Positions 52,801 through 62,373 of a stretch of DNA of 64,000 bases are shown here, one piece after another (within the stretch, counting starts at the first letter, position 1; every line of letters starts with the position of its first letter). The position numbers and the translations under genes were made by a program. This DNA comes from Phycisphaerae bacterium (GTDB lineage: Bacteria; Planctomycetota; Phycisphaerae; UBA1845; JAFGLZ01): assembly GCA_016927755.1 (NCBI GenBank), contig JAFGLZ010000039.1:38934-102933 (forward strand), read 5' to 3'. The notes under the pieces were generated by a model, which did no database searches, had not been told where the DNA came from, and saw only the letters and a program-made list of their open reading frames with translations.

Positions 52801-53202
52801 CCGAACGCGCGGAACGACGACTTGCTCCCAGTAGTTGCCATCGGCCGGGCAGACGCAAGGCCGCATGAAGGTGATGCCCTCGACCCCGCCGACGAAGTTG
52901 CCCTTGGCGCCGGTGTAGTCACTGGGGCCGAAGAGTCTGACGGCTAAGTAGCAGCGTAGCCCGTACCTCTTGGCGAGCTTGCCCCATCGCGCGACGGACT
53001 CGACGAAGGAGGACTCGGTGAGGTCCGCTTGACGGCGGAAGTCGATGACAAGGGCGTTGATGCCGCCCTTGGCGAATGTCGCGACGGCCGACTCGGGTGC
53101 ATCGGGATTCAGCTCGATGCCCCGCAACGGTTCGGCGAGACTCGGCTCCCCTCCGAACAGCACGACCGCCGCCAGCAGGACCGGCAGGCGAGAGTATGTC
53201 AT
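49879..53202 (-). CDS. Very large secreted glycosidase-like protein (GH-A clan features)
   Basis: A 1107-residue exported protein. The start at 53202 has GGTGGAGA upstream and a signal peptide ('LPVLLAAVVLFGGEPSLA'). Residues about 25-330 resemble a first TIM-barrel ('GIELNPDAPESAVATFAKGGINALVIDF'). About 420-500 resemble a glutamine-amidotransferase-like beta-galactosidase trimerisation domain ('KAIVVLPGAAGANPEAL', 'YVKNGGILIVLNA'). After beta-sandwich modules a second barrel has 'NLLLWYMDNEPMLHSRTPEYL' (N-E-P near 860, typical acid/base of GH-A) and later 'GASALTFSYTHQY'. Close to planctomycete glycosidase-like unknowns. Its 3' end lies 6 bases from the convergent beta-helix gene. Confidence 0.75.
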   Translation of the reverse strand: MTYSRLPVLLAAVVLFGGEPSLAEPLRGIELNPDAPESAVATFAKGGINALVIDFRRQADLTESSFVESVARWGKLAKRYGLRCYLAVRLFGPSDYTGAKGNFVGGVEGITFMRPCVCPADGNYWEQVVVPRVRRIGELGNEHGLAGALFDYQATLSGNEYNYTYCFSDLCWHAFIKARHAGDDKLLKMDPRARVSWVRRPGNGASYYAFLTDLVRNEMAKAIDAAQSTLAGMELGVYGFWDTWFYRGIAGATTARQNTSPAVMAELERTSLGQMLPLLTPDWERAGLRLQPVARLPLDYYGPADVQNEIAGVDRDRVGFLLTATDALWRRKTDDFHVYPPNGSPAAFASAVREGLEGERTGPSILFNETHILQYMPRVGLVHGGGLSAIVSGLVEQLAGSYQIPTLRLDARHPERWSHVLSFCKAIVVLPGAAGANPEALAAAAPAFERYVKNGGILIVLNAASTGGIDWLAHHDSAFACEGERRFSSKQAWLDNEGRALLGSPILIGRLPPAGVRFKSFSPRYRALAKDDEGRAYLLAQDVGCGTLLAAAGPLIPFELLANAYFRQCVRGEIFRTGLLPEDKPLRFGANDLVLGVAEVPETAVNVNVLVDVIGTNGDRSTHELFDVSIAGDGLRVPICYQAADEGAGRIIVTITDPVDGSLLCRRFIRLLHDERVEILPDKNYYTTEPNVLLRLRYVDASLRSADVRFELDGRDPISKLTGDSPRFAEIPIAALQPGDHKLDVAFLHDGQPIYARSLTVRKELPYPFAAKTLRHRNCLLEVAGKPFFAYGCIGGMGPRIEATGANTTIGGEPGATGKLRCPSWAMKGWALGDEWPADKVQAEVRGEKYRNLLLWYMDNEPMLHSRTPEYLRTVYEKARAKDPYHPQMIVYLGSGSYPHYPDLMSVTDIQTMNHYPLPYWASDTFAKYLGKLVETARGRRTVWAAPQCFDWREIGVAFGPYRKEDLHPSKELALNYVYQSVIEGASALTFSYTHQYISADPRRYGPFLEAVTEGAKLADIVTKGEPIPSPVAAPLGAHVCCRAFRVGDEIYVVAANYLPRKADVMFDAPYLKGKTWRRHLPEASEPMAPRDTLEPLEGKVYVIAAR

Positions 53203-53507
53203 CAATCTGTCTCCACCAGCACCGGATGTCGGCGACTGCATGGTATGCCCCAAGTCGAATGAGCGTCTACGGGACGCCCGGCGCAAGCACAAGATCCGAC
53301 ATCGCCTGACAGCGGTAGACGCTCGTCCGCCAGTGGCGAGCCCGGCAGGGTCGACATCCCGCAGGTGATTTCCGCGTCGCGCTAATCTAAACTTGTTTTG
53401 TCCGGCTCCCCAGACGATGCTACGAGCCGCGAATCAGCAATGGTGGCGACAGCGGGCTCCGGCCTCCTTCGTAACGTGCCAGGCGCGCGAGCCAGGATAC
53501 AGACAAG
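53203..53507. other. Divergent intergenic region with a 10-bp inverted repeat
   Basis: 305 bases between the glycosidase-like gene and the second hybrid kinase. It holds GAGCGTCTAC (53261-53270) and its exact reverse complement (53315-53324). An AT-rich patch TAATCTAAACTTG lies near 53382. No gene is seen. Confidence 0.45.
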
Positions 53508-55638
<2,131 letters not shown>

Positions 55639-55646
<8 letters not shown>

Positions 55647-55675
55647 GCAGAGCCGGGCAGGGGCTCCGGCCTCCG
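55639..55675. terminator. Nested hairpin after the hybrid kinase gene
   Basis: GGAGG/CCTCC (55639-55643, 55671-55675) enclose GAGCC/GGCTC (55651-55655, 55663-55667) across the kinase stop codon, between convergent genes. No T run, so only a tentative end. Confidence 0.25.
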
Positions 55676-55717
55676 GGTTCGGCGTTACCGTCATCGAGCG
55701 CTGCGCCGTTGATGCCG

Positions 55718-56566
55718 CTAGTGCTTCTTGCATGACGCGGCGTAGCGGGATGGGGTGATGCCGACATGGCGGGTGAACATTCGGCTGAAGTAGTGGAGCG
55801 AGGCGAAGCCGACCTGCTGGGCCGTCGTCGTTGCCGAAGCGCCCCTGGCCAGGAGCATTCGAGCCATTCGGATCCGGTAGTCGATCAGATACCCGACCGG
55901 AGAGGCACGGAAATGGCGCTTGAACAGGGCCGACAGGTAGCTGGGGCTGAGATCGGAATATTCTGCAATGTCCCCAAGCGTGATCCCCTCGGCGTAATGG
56001 CGCTCGATGTACTGCCGCGCTCGTAGCAGCCGGGGGTAAGCGGGTGCGAGGCTCTCGGCGGACGGCGTCTCCAGGCGATTGAGCACGGCGCTTAGGATCT
56101 GCAGGGCCAAGGCCTTCATCTGCAGGCGGTACCCTCGAGGCTGCGTAGCGTGGATCTCGAAGAGCCGCGCAAAGCAGTCCTTGATGGTCGGGTTGTACTT
56201 GAACGATATCGTCCTGGGCCAGCGCTGCGCGAGGTGGAGGTCATCCCGGCTCGGACGCTTCCCGAAGGGCTGGAGGAACACGTAGTAGAGCTCGAACGTC
56301 TGGCCGGGAGCGGACCGTTCCTGCTGGTACGCCTCCCCCGGCTTGATGGTCACGAGGTCCCCCGCGGCGAAGGGGTGCCACTTCCCATCGATCCTCACCG
56401 CTCCGGCCCCTTTGGGGATGTACCACATATCGAAGTACGTCTTGACGTCATCGCGAGGCGAGTTCTCCCAGTCGGGGATCGCAGGCTGATAGCTGGCGGA
56501 CAGGACCCATGGATTGAGGGCCCTGTGAAAGTCGTCCATCCCGGGCTGGAGCGGTCCGCGAGGCAT
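55718..56566 (-). CDS. AraC-family transcriptional regulator
   Basis: A 282-residue regulator. The N-terminal cupin-type sensing domain is seen in 'MWYIPKGAGAVRIDGKWHPFAAGDLVTIKPGEAY' region (residues about 45-80). The C-terminal 100 residues are two helix-turn-helix units: 'ITLGDIAEYSDLSPSYLSALFKRHF' and 'TTTAQQVGFASLHYFSRMFTRHVGITPSRY'. Such proteins usually bind a sugar and activate nearby catabolic genes. It is divergent to a decayed glycosidase gene and the DegT-MttB pair. A repeated 9-mer (CAACCTATC) lies in the shared gap. The ATG has GAGGG upstream. Confidence 0.92.
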   Translation of the reverse strand: MPRGPLQPGMDDFHRALNPWVLSASYQPAIPDWENSPRDDVKTYFDMWYIPKGAGAVRIDGKWHPFAAGDLVTIKPGEAYQQERSAPGQTFELYYVFLQPFGKRPSRDDLHLAQRWPRTISFKYNPTIKDCFARLFEIHATQPRGYRLQMKALALQILSAVLNRLETPSAESLAPAYPRLLRARQYIERHYAEGITLGDIAEYSDLSPSYLSALFKRHFRASPVGYLIDYRIRMARMLLARGASATTTAQQVGFASLHYFSRMFTRHVGITPSRYAASCKKH

Positions 56567-56571
56567 GCCCT

Positions 56572-56607
56572 CAACCTATCCGTTGGAGTAAGATCGTGCA
56601 ACCTATC
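56572..56607. promoter_or_regulatory. Direct repeat CAACCTATC x2 in the AraC intergenic gap
   Basis: Exact 9-base copies at 56572-56580 and 56599-56607, 27 bases apart, in the 90-base divergent gap between the AraC gene and the decayed gene. AraC-type proteins often bind direct repeats. The first copy abuts the AraC ribosome site, so it could serve autoregulation. Confidence 0.35.
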
Positions 56608-56655
56608 AGATCATCGTCCATTTACGCCACCCGGCGCGAGCTCTACCATGACGGC

Positions 56656-57233
56656 ATGAGAGGCGTCCTGCTGAGCCTAGTGCTGGTCGCTGCCTCGGTT
56701 GGCGCGAGGGGTCCAGCCGCGGAGAGCTCGTCGGTTGTTCTCGTCGACAAGGGTACGCCACGGGCCGTCCTGCTGTTGCCGCGCGACGCCCATCCGGACG
56801 AAGAACTGGCGGCTCGCGAGCTGCAAGTTCACATCAAGAAGATGTCGGGCGCCTCGCTTGGGATTGCCGAGGGTGAGCCGCCGGCAGACCGACTCCCGGT
56901 TCGGATCGGAGCGTCTCTGGCCCTTGAGACGGTCGGGCGTCTGCGCGATAGGAGCGAGGATCCGTCGGCGTTCTGCCTATCGGTACGTCCCGAGGGCGTA
57001 TCACTGGCGGGGAACTCGCCCGAGGGAACGGCGGTCCCCAAGTCGCCGACGTTGGCGCTGCCCGTGGCCAATCGATCGAGCCGACCGGCGCCGTTCGCTT
57101 CGGCGAGGTCAACTCCCTGGCCGTCAAGGTCACCAACGCGGAACTGAACGAGATCGGCACGGGAGGCATCACGGCCCCGGTCATGTTCTGGTCACCGAAA
57201 CAGAAACGGGGCAATCGCCCCCAAGGGCGATGA
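56656..57233 (+). pseudogene. Decayed exported glycosidase gene (GH67-N/DUF4838-like start joined to a C-terminal remnant)
   Basis: The ATG at 56656 opens a signal peptide ('GVLLSLVLVAASVGARGPAA') and then a GH67-N-type domain: 'DEELAARELQVHIKKMSGASLGI' and 'FCLSVRPEGVSLAGNSPEGT'. In intact relatives several hundred residues of barrel follow. Here the frame degrades at once. In another frame, 57085-57233 encodes 'AVRFGEVNSLAVKVTNAEL' and 'GTGGITAPVMFW', a typical C-terminal beta-sandwich of glycosidases, ending in TGA. So a large internal deletion with frame change, between about 57025 and 57085, left both ends. The DegT gene follows 42 bases later. Confidence 0.6.
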
Positions 57234-57275
57234 GGGATCTGTTTGGCGAATCATGGAGAGAATCGAGAGGACACG

Positions 57276-58586
57276 ATGAGCGACAAACTGGCGCTACTGG
57301 GCGGAACGAAGATCGTGAGCAAGGACATCGGCCCGGCCTGCAAGTGGCCGACCATCACCCAAGAGGACGAGCAGGCCGTCCTCGATGTGCTCCGAGCGGG
57401 CACGATGTCGGGGATAGACATCACCAAGGAGTGGGAGAAGGAGTTCGCCCAGTATCTTGGAGTGGACTACTGCCTGGGTCACTGCAACGGGACGGCCGCC
57501 CTGCTCTCAGCCATGTTCGCGTGCGGCATCGGGGTCGGCGACGAGATCATCGCGCCCAGCATGACCTACTGGGCCACGGCCCTGCCGTGCTTCCAACTGG
57601 GAGCCACCGTCGTCTTCGCCGACGTCGAGGTGGACACCCTTGGCATCGACCCGGACGACATCGAACGACACATCTCGCCCCGCACAAAGGCAATCGTGCC
57701 GGTGCACTACGCCGGGTACCCGGCGGACATGGACCGCATCATGGCCATCGCGGCCAGGCACGGCCTGAAGGTCATCGAGGACGTGTCGCACGCGCACGGC
57801 AGTCTCTACAAGGGCAGGATGACCGGGACGATCGGGCACGTGGGGGCCATGTCGTGCATGTCGGGCAAGTCGCTCGTCGCGAGCGAGGCGGGCATGTTGG
57901 CCACGTCGGACCGATTCCTGTGGGAACGGGCCGTGGCGTTCGGGCACTACCTGCGGCACGGCGAGGCGATCACCGACCCGAGTCTCGTTCCGTTCAAGGG
58001 CTATCCCATGGGCGGCGTGAAGCACCGCGTGAATCAGATCGCCAGCGCGCTGGGGCGCACCCAGCTCAGGCGGTATCCGCAGCGCCTGGCGGAAATCCAG
58101 AGGGCCATGAACCGCTTCTGGGACCTGCTCGAGGGGTGTCCCGGGATCAGGGCACACCGACCGCCGAAGGACTCCGGCTCGACGATGGGCGGCTGGTACG
58201 CGGCCAAGGGGCTGTATCGCGCCGAAGAGCTGGACGGGCTCGGCGTCGACACGTTCTGCGAGGCGGTCAGGGCCGAGGGATGCCCCACCTACCCCGGGTG
58301 CAACCCGCCGATGCACCTGCATCCCGTCCTCAACGACTGCGACATCTACGGGCACGGCAAGCCGACGCGGATCGCCAACAGCGACCGCGACCTGCGCCAA
58401 CCGCCGGGATCGTTGCCGGTGGCCGAGAAGATCGGCAAGATGTGCTACTCGATCCCGTGGTTCAAGCAGTATGATGAGGAGGCGATCGAGCAGGCCGCCG
58501 CGGCGTTCCGGAAGGTTGCCGAGAACGCGGATCAACTGCTCTCGGAGGCGCGCGTCCGGTCGGACTGCCAAGCGACTCGAGCATGA
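57276..58586 (+). CDS. DegT/DnrJ/EryC1/StrS-family PLP-dependent aminotransferase
   Basis: A 436-residue aminotransferase-fold protein. The start 'MSDKLALLGGTKIV' at 57276 has GAGAGGACA upstream. Family features are 'LGVDYCLGHCNGTAALLSAMFACG', 'DEIIAPSMTYWATALPCFQLGATVVFADV', 'AIVPVHYAGYPADMDRIM' and 'VIEDVSHAHGS' (Asp to PLP nitrogen). The Schiff-base Lys is in 'CMSGKSLVASEAG'. Members transaminate keto-sugars for surface glycans or antibiotics; related forms act in cyclitol catabolism. Located after the AraC regulator and just 38 bases before the MttB-like gene, so probably one unit. Confidence 0.93.
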   Translation: MSDKLALLGGTKIVSKDIGPACKWPTITQEDEQAVLDVLRAGTMSGIDITKEWEKEFAQYLGVDYCLGHCNGTAALLSAMFACGIGVGDEIIAPSMTYWATALPCFQLGATVVFADVEVDTLGIDPDDIERHISPRTKAIVPVHYAGYPADMDRIMAIAARHGLKVIEDVSHAHGSLYKGRMTGTIGHVGAMSCMSGKSLVASEAGMLATSDRFLWERAVAFGHYLRHGEAITDPSLVPFKGYPMGGVKHRVNQIASALGRTQLRRYPQRLAEIQRAMNRFWDLLEGCPGIRAHRPPKDSGSTMGGWYAAKGLYRAEELDGLGVDTFCEAVRAEGCPTYPGCNPPMHLHPVLNDCDIYGHGKPTRIANSDRDLRQPPGSLPVAEKIGKMCYSIPWFKQYDEEAIEQAAAAFRKVAENADQLLSEARVRSDCQATRA

Positions 58587-58624
58587 GAGCGACCGACGTT
58601 AGGCTTTGGTGAAGGGCGCTGGCG

Positions 58625-60058
58625 ATGCGGAGCGCTTACAGAATTGAAGGCGGGTTGAGCGAAGAGCAGCTCGAGCGGATCCACGAGACGGCGCTGCGGA
58701 TCCTCGACGAGATTGGGCTGCACGTCCATTCCCGGGAGGTTCCCGACGAGCAGATTCGCGACCGGCTCCTTTCGCGTGACGGCGTAAGACTGACTGACGG
58801 TCGGCTCTGCTTCGCGCCCACACTGGTCACCCGCCTGCTGGCCGCCTATCAGCAAGAGGTACGCCGGCGCGATCGAGAACGCGATGGAGAGTTGACGATC
58901 CGAACCGTCAGCCACGCGTTCCATGTTCTGGACGCTCAGACCGACACGCTGAGGCCCTGCAGCACGGCGGACCTCGTCGAGTTCACGAGGCTGACGAACA
59001 CGTACTACGATGAGGGTCTGCGCGGCGCGTGCCCGGGCTTTCCGCAGGACGTACCACCGCCGCTGCAGGGGATCGCTCAGTACATGATTGGCTGCCGATA
59101 CAGTCGGACCCCGCCCGCGCCCACGATCTCCTCGAACGCGGCGGCCGACTTCGTCTACGAGATGGCCGAGATCATGGGGTATGCCTCGCAGGCTTCGTAC
59201 GTCGTCGGGGTTCACCCGGTCAGCCCGTTGCGGCTGGAGGGGGACGAGTTCGAGATCGCGCTGCACCTGTGGCGACGACTGGGCGACAAGCTGGCGGTGA
59301 GCACGGGGCCCATGCCGATCGTGGGCGTCAGCGCGCCGATCCACCTGCCGGGAGCGATGGCCCAGGCCGTCGCCGAGGCGCTCGGGTGCTTCGTCTTCTT
59401 TAAGCTCCTGACCGGCGGCAAGGTCGACTTCTGGTTTAACTTCTATGCGTTCGACATGCGTCACGGCAGCTTCGCCTACGGAGGCCCGGAGGACGCCCTG
59501 ATCGCGCTGATGCGCAAGCAGATGAGCCAGTGGTACGGGCTGCCGAGCTCGTTCGGCGACAAGGCGCTGAACACGATGTCGCAGGCGGTGGACGCTCAGG
59601 CGGCGGCGGAGAAGGCGTCCAAGACCGTGATGGCGCTCCTGGCGGGCGCGGACCTGCTGGCCGGGGCCGGAGGGCTCTCGCTCGATGAGAGCTTCTCCCC
59701 GGAACAACTCGTCGTCGACGTCGAGATCGTTCGGTGGGCCAAGCGAGCGGCACGGGGCTTCGAGTTCGACGACGCGGCCCTCGCATTCGACGTGATCCGC
59801 GAGGCGGTCGCGCGGGGCGGCGATTTCCTCTCGCACGAGACCACGCTGCTGCACCACTCGGACACGTACTGGATGCCGGAGCTGTTCCTTCACCAGATGA
59901 AGCGGCAGTGGGAAGAGTCGGGCGGCAGAACGGTGCGCCAGAGGGCAGGTGACATCGTCAGGCAGCGTCTGGCGTCGGAGGGATTCGAGATTGCTTGCGA
60001 TAGAACGCGAGAGTTGGAGCGGATCTATCGCGCGGCAGAGGCAGCCCTCGTGCGATAG
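58625..60058 (+). CDS. Trimethylamine methyltransferase (MttB) superfamily protein, non-pyrrolysine
   Basis: A 477-residue TIM-barrel protein of the MttB superfamily. Signs are 'LSEEQLERIHETALRILDEIGLHV' (N-terminal helices of all members), 'SNAAADFVYEMAEIMGY', and the C-terminal 'FLSHETTLLHHSDTYWMPELFLHQM'. There is no in-frame amber codon, so it belongs to the non-pyrrolysine branch (MtgB-like), whose members demethylate quaternary amines such as glycine betaine onto a corrinoid protein. No corrinoid protein or MtgA is adjacent. The coupling to a DegT aminotransferase is unusual. ATG 58625 has GAAGGGCG upstream. Confidence 0.9.
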   Translation: MRSAYRIEGGLSEEQLERIHETALRILDEIGLHVHSREVPDEQIRDRLLSRDGVRLTDGRLCFAPTLVTRLLAAYQQEVRRRDRERDGELTIRTVSHAFHVLDAQTDTLRPCSTADLVEFTRLTNTYYDEGLRGACPGFPQDVPPPLQGIAQYMIGCRYSRTPPAPTISSNAAADFVYEMAEIMGYASQASYVVGVHPVSPLRLEGDEFEIALHLWRRLGDKLAVSTGPMPIVGVSAPIHLPGAMAQAVAEALGCFVFFKLLTGGKVDFWFNFYAFDMRHGSFAYGGPEDALIALMRKQMSQWYGLPSSFGDKALNTMSQAVDAQAAAEKASKTVMALLAGADLLAGAGGLSLDESFSPEQLVVDVEIVRWAKRAARGFEFDDAALAFDVIREAVARGGDFLSHETTLLHHSDTYWMPELFLHQMKRQWEESGGRTVRQRAGDIVRQRLASEGFEIACDRTRELERIYRAAEAALVR

Positions 60059-60087
60059 GCCGCGATCATGGAACGTGGCGTGCCCCC

Positions 60088-61254
60088 CTACCGCGGCTCG
60101 TACCACACCAACTTGTTCGCGCGTCCCGCGATGGCCACGAGGTCCAGGCGGTTGTCGCCGTTGAGGTCGGCCGCGACGAGGCCTTCAACGGGCATCGGTT
60201 GATCGATCACCTCTCTCCGGAAGCGCGTTCCGGACGCGTCAAGTGGGTCGTACATCACGAGTCCGCCGCCGTCCCCTCGCCAGCCGGCGACGATCTCGTC
60301 CTGACCGTCGCCGTCGAGATCGGCCGCCAACAGGGCGTGCCCCTCGCGCAGCGTCTCGTCGAGGACGTGCCGTGTCCAATTCTCGCTCTTCTCGGTAGGA
60401 ATGTAGACGACAACCTGGTGGCCGTGCCAGGGCTCGATGGCGGCCAGCACCGTCGGCCCCTTGCCCAGCCGCACGGGGACGGCCTCGCTCGAGCCTCGGG
60501 GGGCGCCGGGTTTGTCGGTGGCGGGCGGGGCGCCCGGAGCGATGTGCGTCTTGACCCACTTGCCCGACTGCCCCTCGCCCTGCCAGTCGAACTGGTGGAT
60601 GCCCTCGTAGCTGGCGGTGAGCAGCTCCGCGCGACCGTCTCCGTCCAGGTCGCCGACGTACAGTCCGTGCAGCACGGTCAGCGATTCATCGATCTTCCAC
60701 GGCTCCCACTTGCCACCGGCAAGATCGCGCGGGACGCGGAACGCCCAGAGATGCGAGGGTTTCGCCGCGGCGGGACCTTTCGACCCAGGGCCGAAGATGG
60801 GGGCGTGAATCAGCTCGGGTCGACCGTCGCCGTCCAGATCGCCCCACCGAAGCCGATGTACAACCGGGTCCACGGCGATCGGATGGATCTGCCACGGCTC
60901 GTCGAGATTCGCGCCGCTCTTGAGCCATTGGATCTGACCGCCGCGGTTGCCGTCGGAAAAGTGGAAGCCGCTGGCCAGGGCGATCTCCACCCGGCCGTCG
61001 CCGTCGAGATCCATCGGCGCGAGGTCGATGTTGCGGTCGGTACGGGCCACGGGTCGGCGGCGGAACGTCGGGTTCTCGTACCAGTCGACGCGGTTCGCCT
61101 CGGTCGACAGCGCGATGACGTCGGGCTTGCCGTTACCGTTCACGTCGGCGACGGCCACCTGGTAGCCGGCCCGGTATTCGTCGATGTCGTGTCGCTGGAA
61201 TCGCATGGGTGCCTCACATAGAACGAGTGTCGACATGAGCAGCATAGCGTTCAT
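60088..61254 (-). CDS. Exported FG-GAP/VCBS repeat protein
   Basis: A 388-residue beta-propeller-type protein with a short signal peptide ('NAMLLMSTLVLCEA'). At least six FG-GAP/VCBS repeats carry calcium loops of the form D-x-D-G-D-G: 'DVNGNGKPDVIAL', 'DLDGDGRVEIALA', 'DLDGDGRPELIHA', 'DLDGDGRAELLTA', 'DLDGDGQDEIVAG' and 'DLNGDNRLDLVAI'. These fold into a seven-blade propeller that binds ligands or partners on the cell surface. GAGGAG lies 8 bases before the ATG. It follows the ABC-transporter ATPase by 27 bases, so it is probably the last gene of that operon. Confidence 0.88.
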   Translation of the reverse strand: MNAMLLMSTLVLCEAPMRFQRHDIDEYRAGYQVAVADVNGNGKPDVIALSTEANRVDWYENPTFRRRPVARTDRNIDLAPMDLDGDGRVEIALASGFHFSDGNRGGQIQWLKSGANLDEPWQIHPIAVDPVVHRLRWGDLDGDGRPELIHAPIFGPGSKGPAAAKPSHLWAFRVPRDLAGGKWEPWKIDESLTVLHGLYVGDLDGDGRAELLTASYEGIHQFDWQGEGQSGKWVKTHIAPGAPPATDKPGAPRGSSEAVPVRLGKGPTVLAAIEPWHGHQVVVYIPTEKSENWTRHVLDETLREGHALLAADLDGDGQDEIVAGWRGDGGGLVMYDPLDASGTRFRREVIDQPMPVEGLVAADLNGDNRLDLVAIAGRANKLVWYEPR

Positions 61255-61281
61255 CGCCGAGACTCCTCAACTCGACCGCCG

Positions 61282-62373
61282 CTAGACGCTCGCCTGAGCG
61301 GGAACGACCTCGGCGGCGGGAATGACGTGAAGACTCTCCGGCCGGAATGAAGCAATCAGCCCTTCTCCGGGACCCAGCGCCAGGTCCGCCGCGGCCACAT
61401 GCGCCACGTGGACAACCAGTGGGAAAGACGCATCCAGCTCGACCCGCAGATACACCCCGCGGTCCACCACGCGCCGGACCTCGGCGGGGAGGTGGATCTC
61501 GGACAACTCCTGGGCCGAGTGCGGCGCCGCCAGTCTAATCCGCTCCGGGCGGATGACCAGGCGCACGTCGCCCTGGTAAGCGCCAGGCAGGTTCATCCCG
61601 CACTGGCCGACCTCGATCCGGACCCATCCCTCGCGAGCCGCCGGGCCAAGCACGCGCCCCGAGAGGATGTTCTGGCACATCATGAAACCCGCCACGAACG
61701 TGCTCACGGGACGGTGGAGCAGCTCAGGCAACGTACCCACCTGCTGAAACCGCCCGTCGCGCAGGATGCCCGCGCGGTCGGCCACCGAAACCGCCTCCTC
61801 CAGATGATGGCTCACGTGAATGGTCGTCACGGCCAACTCCCGCTGAACTCGCCGCAGTTCGCCGCAGACCGCCTCGCGCGTGGACTCGTCCAGCGCGCTG
61901 ACCGGCTCGTCGAGCAGCAGCACCTTCGGACGAATCACCAGTGCCCGCGCCAAGGCCACCCGCTGCCGTTCGCCCCCGCTGAGACCCTCGATACGGCGGC
62001 CCAGCAGATGTCGTATGCCGAGTTGATCCGCCGCCTCGTCGACTCGCCGTCCGGCCTCCGCTCGATTCAACCCCTGCGCCTCGAGGCCGAAACCGATGTT
62101 CCTGGCCACCGTGCGGTGGACGAAAAGGGCGTAGTCCTGCGGGACGTATCCGATGCCCCGCCGGCGCGGCTCCAAACGCGTGACGTCTTGTCCGTCGATG
62201 AAGACCCGGCCCGATGCCAGACGCCGCAGTCCGCAGAGGGCCTCGAGGAAGAGTGTCTTGCCCGATCCCGGCGGACCCAGCAGCACGAAGTACTCGCCCA
62301 GCTCCGCGTGGAGGCAGGCCGCCTCAAGCGAGAACTCCCCGACGCGAAACGAGATGTCCTCGGCGCGGATCAT
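61282..62373 (-). CDS. ABC transporter ATP-binding protein, molybdate/tungstate type
   Basis: A 363-residue ATPase. Walker A is 'LLGPPGSGKT', the ABC signature 'LSGGERQRVALARAL', Walker B 'VLLLDEPVSALDE', and the switch His 'HVSHHLEEA'. The extra C-terminal domain (about 240-363) has the TOBE-like beta pattern of ModC/CysA/WtpC-type proteins ('VRLVIRPERIRLA', 'GEGLIASFRPESLHVI'). ATG 62373 overlaps the permease stop by four bases (ATGA). It would energise the permease at 62370. Confidence 0.92.
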   Translation of the reverse strand: MIRAEDISFRVGEFSLEAACLHAELGEYFVLLGPPGSGKTLFLEALCGLRRLASGRVFIDGQDVTRLEPRRRGIGYVPQDYALFVHRTVARNIGFGLEAQGLNRAEAGRRVDEAADQLGIRHLLGRRIEGLSGGERQRVALARALVIRPKVLLLDEPVSALDESTREAVCGELRRVQRELAVTTIHVSHHLEEAVSVADRAGILRDGRFQQVGTLPELLHRPVSTFVAGFMMCQNILSGRVLGPAAREGWVRIEVGQCGMNLPGAYQGDVRLVIRPERIRLAAPHSAQELSEIHLPAEVRRVVDRGVYLRVELDASFPLVVHVAHVAAADLALGPGEGLIASFRPESLHVIPAAEVVPAQASV

